DNA from: Nageia nagi
Lineage: Eukaryota; Pinophyta
Length of the DNA stretch: 64,000 nucleotides
Direction of reading: 5' to 3'
NCBI GenBank assembly: GCA_050084985.1
Contig: JBITNC010000002.1
Span: forward strand, 20,274,001-20,338,000
Shown here: piece after piece, positions 42,401-48,600 of the stretch
Position numbering within the stretch: the stretch's first letter is position 1
Layout of the letters: each line of letters begins with the position of its first letter
Made by a program: the position numbers and the translations under genes
The notes under the pieces: model-generated
Told to the model about the DNA's origin: nothing
What the model saw: the letters and a program-made list of their open reading frames with translations, nothing else
Database searches by the model: none

Positions 42401-43425
42401 GGCCTAGACCTATCACATCAAAATGCCTAGAGAAAGAAGATTTCATAAGTTGAATTGCATTGGTTTTGCAACCTGTGATGACAAGGTTACTTACATATAC
42501 AGGTAGGTTTATAATTCCCAAATCTGTAATAGGACATTAAGATCTTTCACTAATCATCTTTAATCACTATGCAACCCGCCACTCAAGTTTTGCTTATAAG
42601 CTTATCACAATTGAACCTCTTCTATATTGGCTGAACCCAATCAGTGTAGTCGTACAAGTCTTTCCTCAATCCTCTAACAGAAAGTAATCTTTTAAGTAAA
42701 TTACATTTAAACAAACAATTTACATGTGGCGACTAGTCTTTAATCATGTTTCCATATGAATGATGTTCTTAGGTGCAGATGTTATAGAACTAAGATAATA
42801 TCAACAATTAAGAAATCAGTGAAACTTTCCTCAAGTTGAATATGGATGGTTTTGTATTTCTAGGTTCATCAAGGATGAAAAGCTGTGATCCTGTAGCACA
42901 CACAAGGAATAGGTTTACAATGTGCAATCATATCACACATTGCAGGACTTGTAAGTAGGTAATCTCATACTGTGGATTAAAAGTCAAAGAGATCCCTCAC
43001 AATTTGTATACACCTTTGACACAACCTGAAAAGCTATGAGCCTAGTTCTACACACCATATAGAATAGAGAACCAGGTTGAGACATCAGTAAACATATTCA
43101 TGAATCATATCGACAAAAAAATCAAGAAATCTTCAGATTTACCATTCCAAACGTCAATGATATTAGACATCATAACAACAAGAATATGAATTTGGCTATT
43201 TCAAAGGTAAAAAGATTGAGGAGCTTCTTAACATAATTCCAGTGTGAGAAAAAACTTGAATGCAACAGAAAAATAAAGGTATACAGCATAGTACAAAAGC
43301 ATACAAATCACATACCTTTTCGACATCCCTAAAAACAGGAAGCTGACCACTAACCATTGCAGACAATAACGAACTTGGATCTCGCAAAGTTAATGTATCA
43401 GATTTAGTTGTAAATTTCATGCCAC
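9363..43425 (-). CDS. FIP2: FIP2/KCTD9-like BTB-pentapeptide repeat protein, partial (exons 2-7)
   Basis: Six exons, join(43425-43316, 27324-27190, 24902-24720, 19960-19877, 19439-19393, 9436-9363), read in one frame with GT-AG borders at every junction (phases 0,0,0,0,2 between them). The product so far is about 211 residues. First comes a BTB/T1 (K-channel tetramerisation type) fold with the signature IDRDG..FRHILNWLRDG, then a Lys/Asp/Glu-rich linker, then A(N/D)LxX pentapeptide repeats. This order is that of plant FIP2 (formin-interacting) and animal KCTD9. T1 domains oligomerise and KCTD proteins often act as cullin-3 adaptors; the plant role is less clear. No stop or frameshift interrupts the exons, so the gene looks intact. 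Missing are the first exon (about 10-20 residues ending before the Gly-Gly of the T1 start) and about 90 residues of repeats at the C-terminus. Introns are about 16.0, 2.3, 4.8, 0.44 and 10.0 kb and are full of transposons. Confidence 0.9.
9701..10360. repeat. Direct tandem duplication, about 328 bp, two copies
   Basis: The sequence starting at 9701 (TAAGCTAGTACCTAAGGG...) recurs from about 10029 with clear divergence but the same order of landmarks (TCTCAAGTATCAAAGATTGG, then AAATTTCAAGTCCTTTCT). It is intronic, not coding. Confidence 0.8.
10590..11143 (+). pseudogene. LINE reverse transcriptase, 5' part of split copy
   Basis: Conceptual translation shows RT motifs in order: TTNHILNL, then CFVDFKNALNTVPRHQLMDR, then GCPLSPILFGFYMHKLE, then the catalytic LLFVDDIVFLS (FVDD box) near 11060. 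One stop sits just before GCPLSP, and an earlier stop and a shift mark decay. The frame breaks at 11143, where a 3.9-kb LTR is inserted, and resumes at 15039. Confidence 0.85.
11460..11710. repeat. Short tandem repeat of about 58 bp in long LTR copy 1
   Basis: The landmark TCAATTTTGA recurs at 11532, 11590 and 11648, i.e. every 58 bases, with variants continuing rightwards (GCTCGAAAATG...). Related units occur in copy 2 around 45960-46220. Confidence 0.75.
12180..13560. repeat. Eight tandem units of about 183 bp in long LTR copy 1
   Basis: The TAGGCGCA-like landmark occurs near 12264, 12427, 12610, 12768, 12949, 13132, 13315 and 13499; most intervals are 181-184 with two near 160. Each unit carries a facing partner (GGCACCTAA or GGCGCCTAA) about 45-50 bases later, so each can form a hairpin, for example TAGGTGC...GCACCTA in the fourth unit. 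Confidence 0.85.
14085..14100 (+). promoter_or_regulatory. LTR TATA box, long LTR copy 1
   Basis: TCTATAAATAGACC. The same TATA context is kept in copy 3 (CATAAATAGACC, minus strand near 61975), and a TATATAAG variant is at a comparable place in copy 2 (near 49440). The conservation of this short block among otherwise diverged LTRs supports a promoter. Confidence 0.65.
15039..15483 (+). pseudogene. LINE reverse transcriptase, 3' part of split copy
   Basis: Resumes the LINE of 10590-11143 right after the LTR: MVNLNKTSVMTFNTSKA, then ATSYMYLG, VLRGYAIVSSLERHDVQ, LVTPTMLYGVKV and SRSIRSKRTIPYHIM. These blocks are in the order seen in plant LINE RT/thumb regions. One-base shifts near 15176 and 15370 break the frame. 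It is cut at 15483 by another LTR. Confidence 0.82.
15484..16472 (-). mobile_element. Gypsy-type LTR (about 0.99 kb), minus orientation
   Basis: Ends TATAATGATCC (left) and GGGTCGTTAAA (right), degenerate inverted termini of the TGTAATG...type. Directly right of it, on the minus strand, is a polypurine tract (AGGAGGGGTGG) preceded by GGGGACAAGCAATTTTAGG, so this is a 3' LTR of a minus-strand element. It shares blocks such as GGGGTCATGTGACCACT with the solo LTR at 44174-44951. Confidence 0.68.
16473..17630 (-). mobile_element. 3' internal remnant of a gypsy element, with polypurine tract
   Basis: The polypurine tract is at about 16474-16490 (minus strand AGGAGGGGTGG). The conserved GGGGACAAGCAATTTT just upstream is the kind of sequence found at the end of chromovirus pol. 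Further right I see no readable pol domain, only repeated AATGG.../CTCACC... blocks. Confidence 0.5.
17630..18075 (+). pseudogene. LINE fragment, zinc-binding RT C-terminal region
   Basis: Encodes GALDLRRVDLMNQALLAKQG, then WKLLQNTNIGWLKVLKAKYL, and after a one-base shift near 17985 KGETLIFGEIDGWLKETPL. This matches the region after RT in plant L1-type LINEs (GLGIRDLxxMNxALLAKxGWR...LKAKY and GNGxxIRFWEDxWL). It is truncated on both sides. Confidence 0.8.
18076..18900. other. Intron sequence, nothing recognised
   Basis: AT-rich. A 110-codon open frame at 18615-18947 (plus) has no family resemblance and low-complexity composition, so I do not call it a gene. Confidence 0.4.
18901..19178. repeat. 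Tandem duplication, 140 bp, two nearly identical copies
   Basis: AGACAGTTGTGGCATTGCTT starts at 18901 and again at 19041. The two copies differ at only a few positions by eye, so the duplication is recent. It lies in the intron just left of exon 6. Confidence 0.92.
19393..19439 (-). CDS. FIP2: FIP2-like exon 6 (pentapeptide repeats)
   Basis: 47 bases, acceptor tttgcag, donor GA/GTAAGT. It encodes DAEADGSNFHNAILR plus two bases of a Glu codon completed by exon 7. This small exon has no ORF of useful size on its own. It is recognised from frame continuity with both neighbours and from the matching DAEGSxFHNAILRECEF segment in plant FIP2. Confidence 0.88.
19877..19960 (-). CDS. FIP2: FIP2-like exon 5 (pentapeptide repeats)
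   Basis: 84 bases, 28 codons, acceptor ccttag, donor CGA/GTAAGT. It encodes DLSGVDFSYAYIQNAFFSRA and then NLQSAKFR, i.e. five to six right-handed quadrilateral beta-helix coils with Leu/Phe at the central position. It joins exon 6 across the shortest intron (437 bases). Confidence 0.92.
19961..21984. other. Intron 4 sequence, nothing recognised
   Basis: No protein, tRNA or LTR signature seen in this part of the 4.8-kb intron. Confidence 0.4.
21985..22170 (-). mobile_element. SINE-like unit, truncated copy
   Basis: Matches the left (3') half of the unit at 22795-23115: the strings TATTATTGTACT.GCTGAATC and GGGTGCCCACTT recur in the same order and spacing. It lacks the tRNA-like head seen in the other copy. 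Confidence 0.5.
22230..22590 (+). pseudogene. LINE C-terminal zinc-finger fragment
   Basis: An open frame encodes VAKLRTNSHELHSKTSRWAI, then KQICKFCNLDTIQNETHFLF, then LLYKDIRQ. The CxxC...H pattern with KFC...ETHFLF..C is the C-terminal finger of non-LTR reverse transcriptases of the type at 10590-15483. It is an isolated tail, typical of 5'-truncated LINE insertion. Confidence 0.7.
22795..23120 (-). mobile_element. tRNA-derived SINE-like element
   Basis: On the minus strand the head has an A-box-like TGACTAGTAGG (23105-23095) and a B box GGTTCAAATCC (23066-23056), 28 bases apart, which is the polymerase III promoter layout of tRNA-derived SINEs. The body continues to about 22795 and resembles the truncated copy at 21985-22170. 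No poly(A) or clear target duplication was identified. Confidence 0.5.
23647..23720. repeat. 37-bp tandem duplication
   Basis: CATTTTCTATAAATCAACTT recurs 37 bases later (from 23684) with identical sequence up to the last bases. It is intronic. Confidence 0.85.
24720..24902 (-). CDS. FIP2: FIP2-like exon 4 (linker and first pentapeptide motifs)
   Basis: 183 bases, 61 codons, between acceptor cttcag and donor CTG/GTAATG. It encodes a charged linker (KKDDDEG) and then the family-specific RKEVIKCIQSKRVRLRG, leading into the first pentapeptide units (TKLSGLNLSKL). The conserved VIKCIQ..RVR segment links the T1 domain to the repeat helix in FIP2. The linker is somewhat longer and more acidic than I recall for the Arabidopsis protein. 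Confidence 0.9.
26034..26175. repeat. About 71-bp tandem duplication
   Basis: TAAGATGGTAACCATC...GTGAAAAACAGCCAC is followed by TAAGATGGTTATCATT...CTGAAAAACAGCCAA. The copies are diverged. They lie in the intron between exons 3 and 4. Confidence 0.75.
27190..27324 (-). CDS. FIP2: FIP2-like exon 3 (BTB/T1 core)
   Basis: 135 bases, 45 codons. The acceptor is atgtag before GGG ACT and the donor is TTT/GTAATA. It carries the most diagnostic stretch of the gene, LLIDRDGTHFRHILNWLRDG, followed by HELLREAEYYQL. This matches the second half of the T1 domain of plant FIP2 almost residue for residue. Both borders are phase 0. Confidence 0.93.
27325..29650. other. Intron 2 (left part), nothing recognised
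   Basis: AT-rich, with several TTTGCCAAATTTG-like strings near 29160-29320. No coding or structural element identified. Confidence 0.4.
29680..30230 (+). pseudogene. hAT-like transposase remnant (BED finger)
   Basis: Starts with ATG and encodes KLKCNLCGKVLTRTNSRFKA, a BED-type zinc finger start (CxxC; the His pair is degraded to N). After a shift the second frame reads AQSSITSMLNKNERRYASLM, then VAKYAYYIYIARSLF, which matches the segment after the BED finger in plant hAT transposases. The catalytic RNase H-like domain and hATC dimerisation region are missing. It lies inside the 16-kb host intron. Confidence 0.65.
30300..31860. other. Intron sequence, possible 3' part of element 2
   Basis: No ORF of interest. 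Around 31440-31830 there are repeated blocks (CTGACA...ATCCCTGCACCA / ATCCCTACACCA) that could be the untranslated 3' region of the minus-strand element 2. Confidence 0.4.
31870..35342 (-). pseudogene. Element 2: long non-gag-pol ORF, acidic/Ser-rich middle and coiled coil
   Basis: A degraded reading frame of about 3.4 kb. It may begin at ATG 35342 (MASKIKPPPSRARKV, then a stop). Pieces in order: 35116-34904 (LCEELIHTCGLFNI, CYEVARRCEFETRV), 34547-34189 (NDRWEYDIYKYIKGEFVVKR), 34185-33922, a 238-codon acidic/Ser-rich block (33782-33066, poly-Glu plus DDDVDG, RKRSPSSQ), then Lys/Glu-rich coiled coils (32709-32485 and 32484-32191). Several stops and shifts show it is dead. The coiled coil matches element 1. 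No polymerase, protease or integrase motif was seen. The conserved order in two copies suggests a real ancestral protein of a large retroelement, function unknown. Confidence 0.6.
35595..37005. repeat. Array of eleven hairpin units (element 2)
   Basis: Units of about 52 bases near 35595, 35698, 35799, 35985, 36088, 36203, 36331 (partial), 36546, 36647, 36744 and 36953. The best units have nested arms: GTCGCA...TGCGAC outside, GTTTT...AAAAC in the middle and GTGC-AAAA-GCAC at the tip. Spacer sequences of 50-150 bases are less conserved. The array is about 250 bases upstream, on the minus strand, of the element 2 ORF, the same place as the array of element 1. Confidence 0.82.
37006..38425. other. 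Non-coding stretch with T/C-rich tract and palindromes
   Basis: Contains a perfect 8-bp inverted repeat TGTTGTGC-AG-GCACAACA near 37173-37190, a pyrimidine-rich tract at 37195-37300, and several facing GGGATG/CATCCC blocks at 37470-37720. The short open frames in the T/C-rich tract are low-complexity artefacts. Confidence 0.5.
38430..38790 (-). pseudogene. Ty1/copia RNase H remnant
   Basis: The minus-strand translation reads PTQLQFDNYRVFKLVNNFIY, then HSRTKHIEIHCLYIG, then VADEDISLDLV. This is the C-terminal RNase H region of copia polyproteins (DNxxAIxLxxNPxxHxRTKHIEIHxHxIR). Two or more stops are present. Upstream pol is not seen because the sequence to the right changes to tandem repeats. 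Confidence 0.78.
38805..38930. repeat. Three tandem copies of a 40-bp unit
   Basis: CATGTCGGGTGATGAGGTTG starts at 38821 and 38861, and a slightly altered copy at 38901. The flanking GAGATAG is also repeated. The copies are nearly identical, so the expansion is recent. Confidence 0.92.
39095..39910. repeat. Tandem array of about seven 121-bp units
   Basis: The landmark GATGACGT (or GATGTCAT/GATGACAT) occurs near 39100, 39221, 39342, 39463, 39587, 39705 and 39827, followed in each unit by CCAAA...CAC/GAC...AAGTACC. Units are diverged. The array may extend a little past 39910. Confidence 0.82.
39911..41036. other. Intron sequence with G-tract LTR-like signature
   Basis: Around 40888-40920 the minus strand reads CACTGAGAGGAGGGGGGGCG then GGTGAATCAGTG, a string common at plant copia LTR/UTR borders. 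No terminal pair was identified. Confidence 0.4.
41037..42026 (+). mobile_element. Solo LTR (990 bp) with perfect target duplication
   Basis: Begins TGTAATGTCCCC and ends AGGTACATTACA, giving perfect 8-bp inverted termini TGTAATGT/ACATTACA. It is flanked by TGGAG at 41032-41036 and 42027-42031. No internal domain or second LTR is present. A CTATAAACA TATA-like box lies near 41470, which supports the plus orientation. Confidence 0.9.
42027..43315. other. Intron sequence, nothing recognised
   Basis: AT-rich sequence between the solo LTR and exon 2. No coding or structural signal seen beyond the exon 2 splice donor at its right end. Confidence 0.4.
43316..43425 (-). CDS. FIP2: FIP2-like exon 2 (start of BTB/T1 domain)
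   Basis: 110 bases. The acceptor is tgtgtag just right of 43425 and the donor is AAG/GTATG at 43316/43315. It starts with the last two bases of a Gly codon, so the previous exon must end in phase 1. It then encodes GMKFTTKSDTLTLR and continues through a DPSSLLSAMVSG stretch typical of T1 domains (F-T-x-x-x-TL and LLSAM motifs). The ATG inside it is internal, because the preceding GG belongs to the conserved NVGG turn of the family. Confidence 0.88.
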
Positions 43426-44173
43426 CTACACAGTCAATTAAAAATAAGCATTTCCTTGCTCATAATATTCTTTTCCTTCTCACATGGACAACATATTGCG
43501 AAATGAATTGGTTCACACATAAACAATGCTACATGTTAATGTAAAGTAATTGATGAATTGCTGGTAAGAAAACAACAAAATGAAAATCACCAAAAAAATA
43601 CAAATTATAGAATTACTTTACCTAGCATTTACTGACGTAAAATTGTAAATATCAAAAAAATTTAAATCAAACGCAAGTAATGAGAGGTCCCTGCTTAATG
43701 AGAACCAAAACAAAACATAAAGTTATAAAGCAACCAAATAATATATGAAGATGAACATTGAAAGAGAGGCAGCTAGAGTGACTGGATAGCTCATAATTGA
43801 TTGTCAAGAAAGCTATTAAATATATTTTGCTTCAGACCCAGTTGACCATAAGAAACTTAATTGAATAGACCCAACAATATGTGTTAATTGACTTGAGCAT
43901 CAATTAGAGATGAATTTTATGTTATTTCAAAGGTTGTTGTAAATTGAAAAGATGATCTCTTCAACCAACATTTCTTCGATGTTGTGGTCAAATTAGTAAG
44001 TACCATATTTTATAACTTCATAATATATTCCAATCTTACATATTATAATATGTATTACTAACTATAATAATTTATATATTACAATCTTACATATTATAAT
44101 ATATACTATAATTTATATGATAATATAAATATGAATTTTATGTTATTTATTAAGATGTAGGTTGGAGATTTCA
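43426..44173. other. Upstream intron sequence, AT-rich repeats at 44020-44150
   Basis: No first exon of the host gene was found here. The block near 44020-44150 is a local duplication of AATCTTACATATTATAATAT in very AT-rich sequence. Confidence 0.5.
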
Positions 44174-44951
44174 TGTAATGTCCCAATAATGAAATTATAG
44201 AAATACAAGTATAGAAAAAATACAGAACTGAAATATTACTCCAAAGACACCTAGAAATGAGTAATAATCAGCCAAGAGAATATATTAAAATATTGCAAGA
44301 CAATACATGCACTGGAATAACCAAGGGCATCCACAAAATAACATCAAAATGCAGATATAACACCTCCAAAATGCCACGAATCTCCTTGGGACTATTTTTG
44401 TGTTTTTAGGGCAATCACACCTTCACTGAAATTGCCAAAGATCCCAACCATGCACCTTTAATGCACTTTGGGGTGAGCAAGACCTTCAATCTTCACTCAA
44501 GGAAACTCAAGGGTTTCAGATTTCAATTTCAATAATATCAATAACATACCCAAAATGGAGCGTTGCATCTCCTTATATGGACTCCAACCCTAATCTTGCA
44601 TTAACCCCTCTAAGCTAATCTAAGCCATTGATTGGTTTTATTACAAATAAAAGTACTTAAAATAACATAAAAGCTTATTATAATCCAACATTGCACTCTT
44701 AAGTAGAAATCCACTAAGTTAAGTGGATTTTCGTGTGTGGGCGTGATATGGAAAACTGGTCCCACTGGCAAACTTCAAGTAGCCATAACTCCTTCATTTC
44801 TTGTCCAAAAGGGGTCATGTGACCACTTAAAACAAATGCCACAAGATGCTCTATCCAATTCTGAAGGTGCAACGGCCATATCTGACTTGTAGAAGAAGAG
44901 ATTTGTGGAAAATCCCAAATACAAGATATTCTCAAAAATAGGGTCATTACA
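44174..44951. mobile_element. Solo LTR (778 bp) with perfect target duplication
   Basis: Begins TGTAATGTCCC and ends GGGTCATTACA, flanked by TTTCA at 44169-44173 and 44952-44956. No internal region. Blocks shared with the LTR at 15484-16472 (for example GGGGTCATGTGACCACT) suggest the same family, which would make this copy minus-oriented. Confidence 0.88.
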
Positions 44952-45619
44952 TTTCACAACTATCTAAGCTATACAGCTTTGGATATCATATATTTGCATC
45001 TATCGTGTGCAATTAATGGCTTCCATTTGTTGGAAAACAGTTAATCCTCCATGGAGGAAAAATACTTGACCAAAAAGATCAGTAGCTTAATTGTAGAGCA
45101 TCTATGCTCATGATTAGTAGGTCCTTGGGTCAAGTATTAGTTCATCCATGGAATGTAACATGGTTTTAGAGTCAAGCTGGGTGCATTCAAGGCAGTATGG
45201 TGCTTGATGATATAGACTTCACTTACAAAACAAAATAGGAAGATGAAATCAAAGGACAATAGCAAACGAGAAAACAATTTGCTGCCATAAATAAATCATT
45301 ATGCACAATATCTTTCATTATATTTATTGACAATACTAATTGAACCTAATAATTGATTGAAAATCTGTCCAAATGGGTACAAATTAATACTGATGAACCA
45401 TCAAAAGGCAATCACAATATGAAAACAATAGAAGCTATATCTTGGGATGACAACCTTGACTGATCTAAATAAGTAAATTAAGCCTTCATCTGAATGGGTA
45501 AAACAATATTGATGGAGCCTCAAAAGGCAACCACAATATGGAAACAATGGGATCTATAGCTTGGGATGACACTTGAGATTGTCTCTTTGCTTTTGGTCTC
45601 ACCTTGAACATCTAGCTAT
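44952..45619. other. Unassigned sequence with a short repeat
   Basis: Two similar stretches near 45400-45440 and 45510-45570 (CAAAAGGCAA.CACAATATG.AAACAAT...) form a diverged direct duplication about 115 bases apart. No gene seen. Confidence 0.5.
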
Positions 45620-48600
45620 TGTTGTGACCACACAACACACCCCAAGATGCAGTTTTTGGGGAACCAATTTTTGCAAAACAGCAATGAACAACATTGCCTA
45701 GGCATGATCAACTTATGGCCAGTATGGAGACCCAAAACGGCCAGATGATCATAGTAGCAGACTAGCATGCCTCGGAGTCATGAAGAGAGTTCAGCTTAGC
45801 CAGTGGCCAAGTCAGGGCCTGATTTCAAGCGGCATCTCACAGGATGGAGTTGTGGATCACAAAAGCAACCAGACAGTGGAGTTTTGAGCAAATGGCCACC
45901 AAGGCAGAAAAGGCATCGTTTTGGAAAGTTTGAACAACAAAGGCGCCAAGACGACCAAAGGTGCGTTTTTGATCAAGTTTGAGCTCGGGAGCAATGGATA
46001 CAGTTAAGATGACAAAAATGCATGTTTTTGTACAAATTGAGCCCGAAGAGGGCATCTACAGCCAAAAAGCGCATTTTGTCAATTTTTAGCTCGAAGAACA
46101 AGAAAATGGTCATTAGCACGGAAAAGCAAGGTTTAGTCAATTTTGAGCCCGGAAGTGGTCAGTATGGTGAAAATATGCATTTTTGCACAGTTTGGGTCCG
46201 AAAAGCTTGGAAATGACCAAAAATGCAAGTTTGAGCTCAAAGTGCTTGGGAATGCTCGGAAATGAGCATTTTTGCATATCTTGAGTTCGGAAAGGTCGGA
46301 AATGATCATTTTTCACTGTTCGAGCTCAAAAATGCCGAAAATGGTCGAAAATGCACCATTTGGGCCCGTAAAAGACAAGAAAGGTCGGGAATATGCAGTA
46401 TATCTTGGAATCAATGAGAAAAGCAAGTTTGAGGGCCCCTAAGGGCTAAAATCAAAAAATGAGCATTTTGGCATCCAAAAAGCTTCGGGTTGACCCCAAA
46501 AAAGTGAGTTTTTTTCAAAATGCTCGAAATGAAAATCTGAGAGAGAGGTGTAGTGCCAAATGACAAATCAAGGCCCCTTTGCTCTTGGAAATGTCAAAAA
46601 AACTCGAGAGTGGACCCCTGTAAAGTTAGGGGGAAGTTTTACAAGTTTTTCCTCAATCTAATTTCGAAAAATGGCCTATTCTCTTCAAAACCTGCGCCTA
46701 CCTTTTGGGAGGCCCAGATTGATCCGAAATGGCAATTTTTGATCTCAAGAGTGTAGGGATCGCGATTCTACATCAAATTGGTCTTTCAAGTTCACGATTT
46801 CGATGATTTTTGCTCCACCGAAAGTGAGAAACATGGAAAATGAGAAAAAGGACAGCCAATGGGAATGCTCCAGATTTTCTAAAATTCCTAAAGTGTCAAA
46901 ATGAAAATCTAAGAGTGAGGTAGGGTGGCAAATAAAAAATTAAGCACCTTTCCTCTTGAAATTTTTGAAATTTAACAATATTTGCCCCTCCTAAAGCTAG
47001 GCACTGGTTTTACCTTGTTTCTCTCAAATTCTCAAATTTGGAAAATGGCCTAAACATCCTAAAACCTACGCCTTCCCTTCTTGTATCCCAAATTTGAAAA
47101 CAATTGAAAATTTTGACCTTGAGGGGGTGTAGGATGGGATTCCACACAAGATTGGTGATTTGAGTTTTCCAAAAAAATGAGATCTACTTCTTCAAATCAT
47201 CAAAATTCGATTGGCCAATGAGAGAGATCCAAATTTTTCCAAATTTGGTCAAATCAAAAAAGGAGAGTTAGGTAGGATGCAAAATTCAAAGGAGAACAAC
47301 ATTGCCTCTTGCAATGTTGCAAAAAAATCAATTTTACCCACTCTAAAAGCTAGGCAGCAGTTTTGGCTTATTTCCCTCAATTTCCAAATCTTCCAAAACA
47401 TGCCAAGACCCTTGAAACCTGCACCTAGCATTCAAGGGCCCAATTTTGCTCAAAAATCGAAATGTTTGATCCTAGGAGCATGGGAAATCCAATTTTGTAT
47501 CTCATTCATGTTTTAAGTTTTTGAAAAAAAGTGGATCTACTCCCTCAAAATGACAAAATTTGGATCAGCCAACGGGAGAGCTTGAAAATTTTCCAAATTT
47601 TTCAAAATTCTTAAAATCAAAATTGGAAAGAAAGGTAGGGTGTAAAATCCAAATGTAAGCATCCTTGCCTATTGCAAATTTGCTCAAAAACCAATTTTTG
47701 AACCCCTTAAAGGTAGGCACTGGTTTTTCAAGCTTTCCCCCATTTTCCTATTTTTGAAAACTTGCCTAAACATCCTAAAACCTGCACCTAGCCTCCTTGG
47801 TCCCTAAAAGTGCCCAAAATTGAAATTTTATGCTTCTATGAGGTAGGTGGTGTGATTCTACACCATTTTGACCTATCATTTGTGCAATTTGGCCCACACA
47901 AACTCTCAAAACCATATTTTTGCCTCCAAGAAGTATAAAAGGGCAAAAAACTCAAAAAATTGGACATGTTTCTTCAAAAAACTCAAAATTCAAAGTCCAA
48001 TTCTGAAGTATGGGGTAGAAGAGCATCCTAAACCTGTCATATTTGCCTCTTGACCCCCAAACATTGGTTCAAAATCCCTCCTTCTAGAGTTAGGCGCAGG
48101 TCGAGCCCTTTTTCCACCTTTTGGACCACTTTCCCAACGTTGGGCATGAAGAGAAAAAGCCAAAAATGCAAAATTTCGCCCTAGGGTTGATGTGGTGTTG
48201 ACATGTGGCACTATTTCACTCCCTAAATGTATAAATACAGCCATACCCCCTCCATTTCACTCACTAGTCCCATTTTGCATCCTTATGCTGCCAAAAATTT
48301 TGAGAATTGGAGAGTTGAAGTGAAGAAGACAGCCCATTTTCACCCTTGGAGCATGATTTGAACACTAAGCATCATTTCCATCCTTCCAAACTCCATTGAA
48401 ATTCATACCAAAACCCCATTTTCCCAAGCCTCAAACACTTGAAAATTTATTTTTTCAGATTTCAAGTTTGATCACTTTTTTGGATACCCTTTATCCTTGT
48501 GATTAACTTCTATTTTCAGTAAAAAAACAAAAAAAATACATATGATCCAAGATCTGAGTGCCCAAAATCCCATTTCTTCACAAAAATCCAAAAACTCCAA

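Noticed and set aside
43977-43999. Possible first exon of the FIP2-like gene (minus strand reads HRRNVG before a GT)
   Set aside because: An in-frame stop lies four codons further upstream, the donor context is weak, and the usual VRLNVG is not matched well enough.
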